Assembly (NCBI RefSeq): GCF_009760925.1
Contig: NZ_VRLV01000005.1
Location: forward strand, 248,001 to 312,000
Direction of reading: 5' to 3'
From: Nonomuraea typhae
GTDB taxonomy: Bacteria > Actinomycetota > Actinomycetes > Streptosporangiales > Streptosporangiaceae
DNA: 64,000 nucleotides
Position 1 is the stretch's first letter, and each line of letters begins with the position of its first letter. A program made the position numbers and the translations under genes. The notes under the pieces are model-generated. The model saw nothing but the letters and a program-made list of their open reading frames with translations, searched no databases and was not told where the DNA came from. Below are positions 56,323 through 64,000 of this stretch, piece after piece.

Positions 56323-56523
56323 ATCCGGCAATCTACCTGCGGAGACCTCTTCTCCACCCGTCCTGATTGGCCGCTTAATTGGCCCCGCGTCCCCTTCCCC
56401 GGGTAGAGAAATCCATAACCAGTTGCGACGAAACTTATACCGAGAGTAGTGTTTCTCCCGCGGAGAGGTGCCGGAAGTCGGGGGGACGGGCGCTAACATC
56501 CGCGGTTGCCGCAACCCGAAATA

Positions 56524-56557
56524 CCTCGCCAGGCGTCCTACCGGACGCCTGGCGAGG
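56524..56557 (-). terminator. 15-bp perfect hairpin
   Basis: CCTCGCCAGGCGTCC (56524-56538) and GGACGCCTGGCGAGG (56543-56557) pair perfectly around a TACC loop, 39 bp after the stop of the DUF5713 gene. It is a very stable terminator-type stem without a T-run. Confidence 0.75.
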
Positions 56558-56596
56558 CGAGCACCTAGGCGATCGGCAGACCCCCGGAGCCGGTGG

Positions 56597-56950
56597 TCAC
56601 CACTCCCGAGGCGCGATCAGCTCCTCAACGTCCACCTCGGTGAACCCGTATGCGGTGGCGACGAACCAGAACTCCTCCGCGATCGCCTCCCTCGCCACCG
56701 TCTCGATCTCGCTGCCTGCCGCCGCGAACTCCGACTCCAGGTCGTTGACGTCCTCGGTCGCGGCATGCGTAAGCCCGTACAGGCCGGTCAGATCCGCCGG
56801 TCGTACCTCCTCGATGCGCTCGCACAGGTTGAGGAGGATCTGCCGGGCTTTGTCCACAACGTGGTCGGGGTAGTAGTCGTCCCGGTACATGCTCGCGAAG
56901 AACGCGTGGTCGACGACTCGCTGGTTGGTGAGCGGCACAGTGAACTCCAT
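56597..56950 (-). CDS. DUF5713 family protein
   Basis: 117 residues, acidic and all-helical. Conserved pieces are FFASMYRDDYYPDHVVDKARQ and the C-terminal EFWFVATAYGFTEVDVEELI. The function is unknown; members are small cytosolic proteins in many bacteria. It stands alone, ends before a strong hairpin and marks the border between the conserved part and the accessory part of the window. Confidence 0.8.
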   Translation of the reverse strand: MEFTVPLTNQRVVDHAFFASMYRDDYYPDHVVDKARQILLNLCERIEEVRPADLTGLYGLTHAATEDVNDLESEFAAAGSEIETVAREAIAEEFWFVATAYGFTEVDVEELIAPREW

Positions 56951-57063
56951 AGGGGGCGGGTCAGCCTTTTGCAGGTCAGATCATGCCATGGCGGGTAACT
57001 CGGCAACCTGTGGTGCTGCAGTGGCCTATGCTCCGACAAATCCGTAAACAGCCGGAATGCGTC

Positions 57064-57273
57064 ATGAACCAACCCGACACCGAGACCATGGTGGACATCG
57101 CAAACGCCGCCCGCCTCCTGTACAACGCGGAGACGATCACCGACCTCGCCCTGATGGAACGGCTCGAACGCCTCGCCGACTCCTGGGTGTCGCCCAGTTC
57201 CTCCACGACCGCGAAGGCTCCTAGCGTGCGTTGGGCCTGGTGGCAGGAGGAAGGCCACTACCGCTCCTGCTGA
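57064..57273 (+). CDS. possible small protein (69 residues)
   Basis: An ATG at 57064 opens a 69-residue frame beginning NQPDTETMVDIANAARLL, with an amphipathic helix-rich acidic N-terminal half and a Trp-rich end (VRWAWWQEEGHY). There is no clear ribosome binding site and no recognised family. The composition is protein-like, but it may be a remnant. Confidence 0.35.
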   Translation: MNQPDTETMVDIANAARLLYNAETITDLALMERLERLADSWVSPSSSTTAKAPSVRWAWWQEEGHYRSC

Positions 57274-57507
57274 GGGCATGGAATCCTCGAGTGCAGCTTG
57301 AGTTCCGCCGGAAGCCACGGTGATCCACTTGGCGCGGGCACGGTCATCTGAGTGGTGTTCCGTCCTGGAGCGACCGACAATGCAGCTGTGGCTCGGCCAC
57401 CGTGATACCGAGGCGCCGAGGCTGATCATCCGGGTGAGCAACGATTCGGGGCCACGTCCACGGGCGTGGTGTATGAATCAGCCTTCGCGTGATCCTGTTT
57501 CTGCTGG

Positions 57508-58938
57508 TTATGTGGTCAGGGTCTCCCACGCTTGTGCTTCACGGTGGAGACGCTCGACCTGCGCCTTCAGCTTGCGTTTGAGGTCGTGCCTGGTACTGCC
57601 TCGAGTTTTGATCGAATGGCAGTTGGGACACAACGCAATCATGTTCGCAGGGTGGTCGCGGCCCTGGGTGGCCCGTTCGTCGACGTGGTCGACTTCGAGG
57701 ATGGCACCACCCTTGTCGGTGACATCAGCCGGTTGGCCGCCACAGTCGGGGTTCTCGCACGTGCCTTGGGCGCGCAGCATCACGGCAATACGGGCATCCG
57801 CAGAGCGGAAGTAGCGGTCAGAAGCGGTGTGGGTCGTCCTGGTGTGGTTGACCGCTTCTCTGCGTTCTACGGACTCACATAGCTTGCGGTACTGCCTGCC
57901 TGCATCCTGCTTGGTGACCGCAGTAGGAGCTTCTGTCCCGAGAGTCTCGTCGTGCGTCTGCCCGTCATCCTGGGCAAGCCGATCAATGACTGACTGCGGC
58001 CATTGGTTTCGGAAGGGGGACGGCACCGGGGCCAGTACCCAGGCGAACTCGCGCCTCCACTGTTTGTCCTCGCCCTTGCCCCACACCCTGCGCCGATCCA
58101 CAATGACGGCCCACGTGTCAAAGCCCCATTCGCCATCGGCAGGCTGGTGCCAGTACCTGATAGGTTCCCGTTTCTCCTGGCAAACCAGCAGTTGAGCGTT
58201 GCCCCCACCTTGGAGGGTTTGGTCGCCACTCAGCCCTTGACCGCGGTACTCGATCAGATCCGTACCAGGGATGGCTTGGTCGTCATAGGGACCCTTAGCG
58301 TTGGAGAATACGCACATCAGGCCGTCGTCAAGGGTACTGATCCCACTGGTCCACTGACCCCCAAGGTCTGTGTGAATGGCCTTTCGTTTGGGGAACGCCA
58401 CAGATCCGGGGATCGGCAGGACCAGGTCAACCTCTCGGCCGGCTGGCAGTAGACCGTCCAGACCAACGGCAGCGACCAGCCCCGCTGGTACGGGATTGAA
58501 GAAGCGGGCCAGTAGAATCGCAGCCGCGTTCGCCACCAGACCAGAGTCCGTGCTCAGCATCGCGTACACGTCCGGTGTGAAGCCGGCTTCGGGATTGACT
58601 TGGTCAAGCACGCTGATGGTGGGTCGGCGTCGTCCTGGTGAGGGCGTGATCTGGTCCGCGGCCTCGATCTCCCAGAGGGCATCCGTGGCATGCAAGACCC
58701 AGAACGGGTACTGGGCACTGTCGGACGTGGTGCCGTTGCCGTAGGTGGCTTCGAGCTTCTCGAACGCGGCGCGCGTTTCCTTCCAGGTGGTTAACCGAGA
58801 TGCACCAACGGCAGTGCGACCGAGCAGCCACAGCAGCAGAAGTGGACGGTGCGTATGGGCGTTGCCTCGCACAACGCGAGGGGACAACTTGCCGATCTTC
58901 TTGATGAAGTCGCGTCGGAGGGCAGGGGAGGTGATCAC
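57508..58938 (-). CDS. SRA-like/HNH endonuclease, ScoMcrA-type type IV restriction candidate
   Basis: 476 residues. The N-terminal domain (20-160) carries HRPLLLLWLLGR, typical of the first domain of ScoMcrA-like proteins. The middle (about 165-290) looks like an SRA fold: GGQWTSGISTLDDGLMCVFS, then GTDLIEYRGQGLSGDQTLQ and REPIRYWHQP. The C-terminal HNH nuclease (about 390-450) has CENPDCGG, the EVDHVDE metal motif and LCPNCHSIKTRG. Such enzymes cut DNA with modified bases or phosphorothioate backbones. It carries no methylase partner, which fits a modification-dependent role. Confidence 0.82.
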   Translation of the reverse strand: MITSPALRRDFIKKIGKLSPRVVRGNAHTHRPLLLLWLLGRTAVGASRLTTWKETRAAFEKLEATYGNGTTSDSAQYPFWVLHATDALWEIEAADQITPSPGRRRPTISVLDQVNPEAGFTPDVYAMLSTDSGLVANAAAILLARFFNPVPAGLVAAVGLDGLLPAGREVDLVLPIPGSVAFPKRKAIHTDLGGQWTSGISTLDDGLMCVFSNAKGPYDDQAIPGTDLIEYRGQGLSGDQTLQGGGNAQLLVCQEKREPIRYWHQPADGEWGFDTWAVIVDRRRVWGKGEDKQWRREFAWVLAPVPSPFRNQWPQSVIDRLAQDDGQTHDETLGTEAPTAVTKQDAGRQYRKLCESVERREAVNHTRTTHTASDRYFRSADARIAVMLRAQGTCENPDCGGQPADVTDKGGAILEVDHVDERATQGRDHPANMIALCPNCHSIKTRGSTRHDLKRKLKAQVERLHREAQAWETLTT

Positions 58939-60026
58939 ATATAAAAGCTAGCCAACCCTGACAAATTCGCTCGCGTGTCCACCCCGGGAACCCCCTGTCT
59001 GTAGGTAGTTCACCACTCGCGGCAGGACCCCCAGTTCGCGGGTGGCGGTCTGTAGTGTGCGGCCTTTTGCCGCCGAGCCTGCGGGTCTTCTCATCTGCTG
59101 CGCAGCCGGGAAGTACGGCGACGCCACCCACACAACGGCCCTTCGCTCCGCGCATCGTCACCACCCGAGCTGAGCGTAAAGCTCCTGACCGGGGCTCCGG
59201 CGTTGAGCCGTCATGAAGTGATCACCCAGCAGGGCGATCTAGTGGCAATGGGCGTTGCCCAAAGCTCGATCATGTGACGCAGCTCCGTACCTGCGGCCCG
59301 TGTTCGAGTAGGCAACGCTTAGGTCCACAAGCAAGGTCGTTCACCTTGGCGCGCTTCGCGCGTATGGGTTCCAGGCGTTTCTCCAGTCAAGCCGAAGCTC
59401 GGCCCCTAAAGGTCATCCCTCCGGTCGGACGATTCCCGGGGCTAAGGGCATGGTGCTTCGCGCGTTCTTCCAGTCGGGGCACGGCCCCGACCCCTGGTCG
59501 TCCTCGCTGCGCTCGGGCGTTCTTCTTGAGCTCCCACCCGTTGTCCGACTGGGTGGTTGGGCAGTTGGAGCCCACCGCGGCCTATGGTCCTCGCTGCGCT
59601 CGGGCGATTCGATCGTGCGCGCCTGCGGCGCGCGGCTTGCGCGTGTTGTGAGGGAGGAAGACTGAGTCTTGGCTGGGACGGTTGGTCGCCGCGTCGTATC
59701 GGGCGCCGGTCGGCAGGTAAGCCCCGGATGGACCGACTGCCACGCTGGCGCTGGCGTGGAAGAACGTCGGCATGTCCATCCCCTGACTCGCTCCAGGCGT
59801 CTGGCGAGCCGGAGTTCCAGGAGCAGGAAACGCGCCAAACGCCCTACGTGGTCAAGGTGTGGCAGACGAAGGACTCCGTCAATCTCGAGGTCTAGCTGCT
59901 GGAGTTCTTTGCCGATAACTTCACATGGGTCTAGGGGTGGCCCCGTCGAATCCTGGGATGGCTGCCAGCGGGATGGAGCAACGAGTAGGTGTTGAAGTCC
60001 CCTGGGCATGAGCGCACGATCGGGAC
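58939..60026. other. long non-coding stretch in the accessory region
   Basis: About 1.1 kb without a convincing gene. Open frames on both strands are Arg/Pro/Ser-rich with no family features or ribosome binding sites. It contains two copies of a TCCTCGCTGCGCTCGGGCG-type word (near 59500 and 59590) and a short element (59268-59328) that recurs at 61404-61466. It is probably decayed or regulatory DNA. Confidence 0.55.
59268..59328. repeat. short diverged repeat, copy 1
   Basis: Starts GATCATGTGACGCAGCTC and contains GTGTTCGAGTAGGC and TTAGGTCCAC. It aligns with 61404-61466 with scattered mismatches and a 2-nt gap. Confidence 0.7.
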
Positions 60027-61013
60027 GTGCTAACTAACCTTCTACCAGGCATTCGGCAGCTTCGTGCACCTCTAGCCGCAGGTTACGTATGGCTGGCCGT
60101 CGTCTGGCTTGTCTGGGCAAGAGACCTGCCCCCGCAAGCTCAAGCCAGTGGAATCCTGGCAGACGTTTATGTGCTTGCGGGTGCCGTAGGACTTCCTGGG
60201 GTCAGCATCGCAGCGAGTTTTCTCAGCTACATCCTGGGCCTACTGTCTCTATCGCGGTCCATGTGGTTCGCCTATGTCGTGCCGCTGCCGCTCCACTATG
60301 CAAGGCCCCGCTCCACCAGCTCACTCCGCAATCTCCTCGTTGATCACGGGATAGTCCAAGTGGATCGGTATGAGTTCAACGGCCGAGGGGTGAGGGTGTG
60401 GTCCCGGCTCTCTACACTTCCCGGCGTTGGCCGTGACGCCCGATGGGCGACGGTCTTTGCCATGCTGGCCCGAGCCCTTTGGGGGCGCAGATGGCTCTAT
60501 CTCACTCATCCGCGCGGTGGGAACCGTCAGGATGCTCTGCCGGTCGGAGAAGCGGCCCTGGGTGATTTGAATGCAATGGTGAGGATCATCCACCGCGAGA
60601 TGTCGCTTATGCCTGCGAGATTGCTTGGCGAGGAGACAGAGGTTCACGATGCGGTGGATCGAGCTCGTGCAGAAGCCGAGTTCCGAATCGGTGTCGCTGC
60701 TCCGCTCGTAGGGTTGGCGGTCAGTGTCGCGATCATGCTCTCGGCGGTCGCTGGGGCCACAGTTCTTGTTGGCTCCGCACTGCTTTTCGCATCTGGCATG
60801 CGCCGACTCGACGAAGCTGATCACCTGGTTCTTGAGGCTCTGCGAGCGAAGGAAGGACGGTTGGGTGAGTACGTGGTGGGGATCTTGCACGAGTTCGCTG
60901 AAGCAGAAGGCGTGCGCTTCGTGCAATCCTCGCAGTCGTCGGAGATTGATGAGGGCTCTGATGAGGTGCTGGTGACCTCTGAATCAGCGGGACAGGGCGG
61001 GCTGGGACGCTAG
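60027..61013 (+). CDS. unknown four-helix membrane protein of the defence region
   Basis: 328 residues from a GTG. Two or three transmembrane segments lie in the N-terminal part (about 19-34 and 47-75). A ~140-residue cytoplasmic domain follows (FNGRGVRVWSRLSTLPGVGR to the RAEAEFRIG helix), then a tight hairpin of two helices at about 221-258, and an acidic Ser-rich cytoplasmic tail. No family recognised. The helix-hairpin layout is like that of small effector or signalling membrane proteins, but that is only suggestive. It sits between the SRA-HNH gene and the caspase module with long gaps on both sides. Confidence 0.65.
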   Translation: MLTNLLPGIRQLRAPLAAGYVWLAVVWLVWARDLPPQAQASGILADVYVLAGAVGLPGVSIAASFLSYILGLLSLSRSMWFAYVVPLPLHYARPRSTSSLRNLLVDHGIVQVDRYEFNGRGVRVWSRLSTLPGVGRDARWATVFAMLARALWGRRWLYLTHPRGGNRQDALPVGEAALGDLNAMVRIIHREMSLMPARLLGEETEVHDAVDRARAEAEFRIGVAAPLVGLAVSVAIMLSAVAGATVLVGSALLFASGMRRLDEADHLVLEALRAKEGRLGEYVVGILHEFAEAEGVRFVQSSQSSEIDEGSDEVLVTSESAGQGGLGR

Positions 61014-61687
61014 GCCCAGGTCTTCCATAGCCTCCCCTCGTCTCGAAACGATCAGATGGGAGCTATGTCCTGACACTGTCAAAAGTGTCGAGCGTCAGGT
61101 CGCCGGCGTCGATGCGACGGATGTCCGGCCGGGTCCACATGTGGCGGGTGCCCTGGGCTAAGTACAACCGGCTTGTCCCGGCCCGGCGGGACGCGGGCCG
61201 TACCGTCGCTTGACGGGGAGGTCTTGGCAGCGCCGCAGCTCATGATGGCGGCCCCAACCGAAGGTGGCGTGCTCGACCTTCGGCAGGGAACAGATCCTCC
61301 CAGAATGGAGACCTGCCGAACCCGGTGTTAGGCCGGTCGTCCGGTACGAGATCCTCCTCTGCAAGCAATTGAAGCTCTCTGGCAACTGCCGCAGCTAAGA
61401 TTGGATCATGTGGCGTAGCTCTGCCACCTGCGATGTGGTGTTCGAGTAGGCGGTAATGAGGTCCACCTCGGGCCGTTCTTAAGGCGGCTGGGCTGTAGTT
61501 GATGGGATCTTGTCGTTTCAGAGCTTCCGAACTTAGTCCTGTCGGGAGTTTAAGGAAATGGATCAGGCGTGGTGCAGGCTTGGGCGCTGTCTCGCAGGAA
61601 AGCGCCTGGGCGGCTACCGCGAAAAACCCAAACTCTGACCCCACAGACACTCTGGCGTGACGGCGTATGGCGAAGCTGGGTGGTCTC
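61014..61687. other. non-coding stretch before the caspase gene's 3' end
   Basis: 674 bp lacking a credible gene; a 172-codon frame on the minus strand (61240-61758) overlaps the caspase gene end. Part of it, around LLEHHIAGGRATPHDP, could be the remnant of a lost coding sequence, and its DNA is partly repeated at 59268-59328. Confidence 0.5.
61404..61466. repeat. short diverged repeat, copy 2
   Basis: Contains GATCATGTGGCGTAGCTC, GTGTTCGAGTAGGC and GAGGTCCAC, and matches copy 1 at 59268-59328 in the same orientation. Confidence 0.7.
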
Positions 61688-63346
61688 CTAGTCCAGGCTG
61701 TCTGTGAGTCGCCGGTGACCGAGAGTGTGGTGTTGACGATGATATCGAAGATGATCACGGTCGATATCGTGTTTTAGTGTGAGCTTACCAATAGGCTCGC
61801 CATCGGTCTGATCGATGACACGAAAATCATCTTCTATGGTAATCGCCCCATACTTGAACAGGTCTCGATGGTTAGGACAGAGGCATAGCATGTTGGCCTC
61901 ATTGTCGGGTCCCAGGTGAGGCTGCTCTAGCCCGCGAATGTGTACGGTCGTGGAAAACCGAAGTCCACCTGGTACCTCAAGCACGACGCTGCACACTTGA
62001 CAAGCGTAATCGTAAATCTGCTTGATCTTTGCGGCAAGCAATCTATCGGCGTAAATGCCGGGGGCAATCTCTTCCCGACGGCCCGGGGGAAGCTTGCGAC
62101 TTAGGCGATGAGCGGTGGCCTTCTCGGGAGGGCTGCCCTCAATTTGTTCGAGTCGGAATTGGAGCACGTTAGGGCCATTGACGCTGCGCTTCGTCCAGTA
62201 ATCGGCAACCGTGAAGAGACCGTCGTAGCTATAGCCGGCAGGCGGAGAGAACCGCTTGTTGCCGCCAGAGCCACGAATTACGCGAACAGGCAGTCCGGTC
62301 ATCATGCTCATAATAAGGGCGGCATTGCCTGAATCTTCCGACGATTGATCCTTGATCTGGACTCCGGTGTTGGGGTCCCGTCCGCCGTGGCCCGTGTAAA
62401 TAATCACGTCCCCGTGGTCTTCGTCATCCTTGTAGCCTCCCGAAACGACGATGGACTCTGCGCCGCCCCGTTCAGCAGTACCACAGATGCCGGCCTGAAG
62501 AGGGCGATGTACGCCCGCGTCGTGCAAGGCTCGACGATTGTTGAATATGGCACCTACTCGGATACCCTCAATTGGGCCATAGGACTCTTTGAGCGTGACC
62601 TGCTTCTGACTCTTGTGTGCACGGTTGCGCACTAGGGTAATGTGAGCTGCGAGGTTTGATTCACGCTTCTGCGGGATGGGAAGTCCTTTATCGCGTAGTG
62701 ACGCGCGCGCGTGATGAAATATCGTATCCAGCTCTAGAAGCTCAGGCTGTTCTGGTATTCCCTCTTTAATGAGGTGGATGAGTTCACCGGTAAAAGCTGT
62801 GTATGTATCTAGGCCGCCGGTAGCCGTCTTGTTCTCGGCCGTCGCTGTCATAAGGTAGGTGCCATTGATGCGGGCGCCGTTTGCGACTCGCTCAGCCGCA
62901 TCCTCCGGCCCTAGTAGGCCGAGTGCGAGTCCGCTGTAGCAGCAATCGAGGATCACAATTTTGCGCCGGGCAAAGCTTGCCCGGATCTCATTTCGCACAG
63001 TGTCGTATGCTACGGCGCTGTACATGCGATCCCTATAAGAGTCGACGAGCGTGAGATAGAGATCGCTTTCCACGGAATGCATCAACCCGTGACCCGCAAA
63101 GTACACGAGGAGCGTGTCCCTAGCCTCCTCGCGGGCCTGCCACAGCGGATCCATCATCGCATCTATCGAGGTTGGGTTATGTACCACTGTGCAATGCGCT
63201 GCCGGCAGGCCCCATAGGTCAGGTCGCTGAAGTAGGCTGGCCAGCATTTGAAGGTTATTCGCCACGGCGGGGAGAGGGCTCAGATGAGTGTACTCGCTGA
63301 TGCCGATCAGAACAGCACGTGACGTTAATGGATCGGGTAGCGTCAT
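61688..63346 (-). CDS. caspase-like protease fused to SRA (YDG) and HNH domains
   Basis: 552 residues with three joined domains. The caspase-like domain (about 8-240) has VLIGISEYTHL, the catalytic histidine (His86) in LVYFAGHG and the cysteine (Cys136) in ILDCCYSG. The SRA/YDG domain (about 255-402) has YGPIEGIRVGAIF, SIVVSGGYKDDED and SYDGLF, as in readers that flip modified cytosine. The HNH nuclease-like zinc domain (about 449-500) has CQVCSVV, VHIRGLEQPHLGPDNEANM and LCLCPNHRDLF. Its ATG overlaps the stop of the EACC1 gene (ATGA). Inferred role: detection of modified foreign DNA linked to cleavage and/or proteolysis of a host target. Confidence 0.88.
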   Translation of the reverse strand: MTLPDPLTSRAVLIGISEYTHLSPLPAVANNLQMLASLLQRPDLWGLPAAHCTVVHNPTSIDAMMDPLWQAREEARDTLLVYFAGHGLMHSVESDLYLTLVDSYRDRMYSAVAYDTVRNEIRASFARRKIVILDCCYSGLALGLLGPEDAAERVANGARINGTYLMTATAENKTATGGLDTYTAFTGELIHLIKEGIPEQPELLELDTIFHHARASLRDKGLPIPQKRESNLAAHITLVRNRAHKSQKQVTLKESYGPIEGIRVGAIFNNRRALHDAGVHRPLQAGICGTAERGGAESIVVSGGYKDDEDHGDVIIYTGHGGRDPNTGVQIKDQSSEDSGNAALIMSMMTGLPVRVIRGSGGNKRFSPPAGYSYDGLFTVADYWTKRSVNGPNVLQFRLEQIEGSPPEKATAHRLSRKLPPGRREEIAPGIYADRLLAAKIKQIYDYACQVCSVVLEVPGGLRFSTTVHIRGLEQPHLGPDNEANMLCLCPNHRDLFKYGAITIEDDFRVIDQTDGEPIGKLTLKHDIDRDHLRYHRQHHTLGHRRLTDSLD

Positions 63347-63693
63347 CCGTGATCCTCCAACGCCTTAAGAATCTGAACTACGAATTCCGACTCTGCCTCA
63401 GACACCACGACAGTTGTCCCCCCATGCTCAATGGTGACCTGCGGGCGATGACGCCGCGTACCGCGCCACTGCGACAGAGACGCGACGAACGCCGGCCACT
63501 GCAAGGCGCTGGTCACCACCAGAGCAATGAGATCGAGGGTATCGCCCATCTCGCCAGGCTCGGGGTCTTTCGACCGCAAGCGTACTTCCATATAGTCAAG
63601 GGAATCGAGGTCCTTCATCAGCCAGTCATGGAGAGAGCGAAGCTCCTGCTCGGCAAAATCTCCACTCATGCGAAGGTTGACTGTTCTGACCAT
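63343..63693 (-). CDS. EACC1-type effector-associated component
   Basis: 116 residues from an ATG at 63693 preceded by GGCAGGAG. The pattern MSGDFAEQELRSLHDWL, SKDPEPGEMGDTLDLIALVV and SLSQWRGTRRHRPQVTI is that of the effector-associated constant component EACC1, a small protein that accompanies caspase and other effectors in predicted actinobacterial conflict systems. It is first in a two-gene unit and translationally coupled to the caspase-SRA-HNH gene. It probably acts as an adaptor or regulator of the effector. Confidence 0.78.
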   Translation of the reverse strand: MVRTVNLRMSGDFAEQELRSLHDWLMKDLDSLDYMEVRLRSKDPEPGEMGDTLDLIALVVTSALQWPAFVASLSQWRGTRRHRPQVTIEHGGTTVVVSEAESEFVVQILKALEDHG

Positions 63694-64000
63694 CGTTACT
63701 CCTGCCAATCTCAGATGTACCCGCCTTGCGGATGCTACCGCCGCACGTCACATCGCGTGCAAATACTGTCAAATCGGGCACCAAGTGCGCCCTTGTCCTG
63801 TGGCCTGATTTCTAGCAGAGGCTCTTACGTGTGCCTGGTCAAGGGATTCGAGACATCACGCCTTGTCTACCTTGAGGCCGGGTGCTTCGGCGGATGGCTT
63901 GATCGGCGCCCTGATGGGCACCCACGTGAAGATCATGGCAGAGGTAGTGCAACCGAACACCGGTCAAGCTCGTGTCCAAACGACCACATCAGATTCGGCG
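63694..64000. other. upstream region of the EACC1-caspase unit
   Basis: No gene is visible. A TTGACA word occurs on the minus strand at 63772-63767, about 75 nt upstream of the EACC1 start, and could be a -35 box; no good -10 is present at normal spacing. Confidence 0.4.

Noticed and set aside
59280..59325. TTCGAGT-containing segment considered as a tRNA T-arm
   Set aside because: No acceptor stem, anticodon arm or D-arm can be folded around it; no tRNA or rRNA gene was found in the window.
59413..60009. A 198-codon minus-strand frame
   Set aside because: Arg/Pro/Ser-rich, no ribosome binding site, no family; left as non-coding.
61240..61758. A 172-codon minus-strand frame
   Set aside because: Overlaps the 3' end of the caspase gene and has no domain; part of it may be a gene remnant but it is not annotated as a gene.
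63744..63772. TTGACA considered as a full promoter for the EACC1 unit
   Set aside because: No -10 hexamer at 16-18 nt spacing; kept only as a possible -35 box.

Overview
The window is about 70% GC, with mostly NNC/NNG codons, short Shine-Dalgarno sites, frequent GTG starts and ATGA stop/start couplings. The gene set (class I lysyl-tRNA synthetase, DUF3151 beside class II aldolase, AfsR/SARP-type regulators, NIT-domain kinase, DUF6886, DUF5713) points to a filamentous actinomycete, most likely Streptosporangiales (Nonomuraea or Streptosporangium-like). The genus is inferred from gene content; no rRNA or tRNA gene is visible.

Layout. 0-11 kb: HemL-like aminotransferase, EamA exporter, rhodanese, a wHTH regulator, murA, the coupled purD-purC pair, corA with a possible structured leader, a GDPD esterase and an acetyltransferase. 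11.3-15.9 kb: FMN reductase coupled to an MDR oxidoreductase, divergent from an AfsR-like SARP/NB-ARC/TPR regulator that carries an in-frame minisatellite. 15.9-25 kb: purA (with a terminator-like leader), DUF3151, fba, dedA, pyrE coupled to a degenerate GGDEF-like gene, a giant membrane-fused ECF sigma factor, and a NYN nuclease. 25.4-37 kb: signalling genes, namely a NarL-type two-component pair, a poly-HAMP hybrid kinase with a partner response regulator, a divergent SpoIIE phosphatase, and a baeRF protein. 37-51 kb: APC permease, an S9-family protein that has lost its catalytic Ser and His, RlmA methyltransferase, a short Rho paralogue, a 46-residue zinc ribbon and metallo-beta-lactamase pair, an orphan NIT kinase, PanE, GT2, LysRS and a P-loop kinase. 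51-56 kb: a second copy of the 11-16 kb architecture (degenerate flavodoxin-fold protein coupled to an MFS exporter, divergent from a paralogous AfsR-like regulator).

57-64 kb is an accessory, less GC-biased region with long non-coding stretches, and looks like a defence island. It holds an SRA-like/HNH restriction enzyme (ScoMcrA type), an unknown membrane protein, and at the right edge an EACC1 protein coupled by ATGA overlap to one polypeptide that joins a caspase-like protease, an SRA (YDG) modified-base reader and an HNH nuclease. That fusion is the best candidate for an undescribed system.

Several non-coding signals recur. A ~200 bp repeat family (three copies) lies downstream of gene 3' ends in a constant orientation. 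Strong convergent terminators sit at 15.9 and 50.9 kb. A 20-21 bp tandem repeat lies near 30.2 kb, and 9-nt repeats are associated with both AfsR-like genes.
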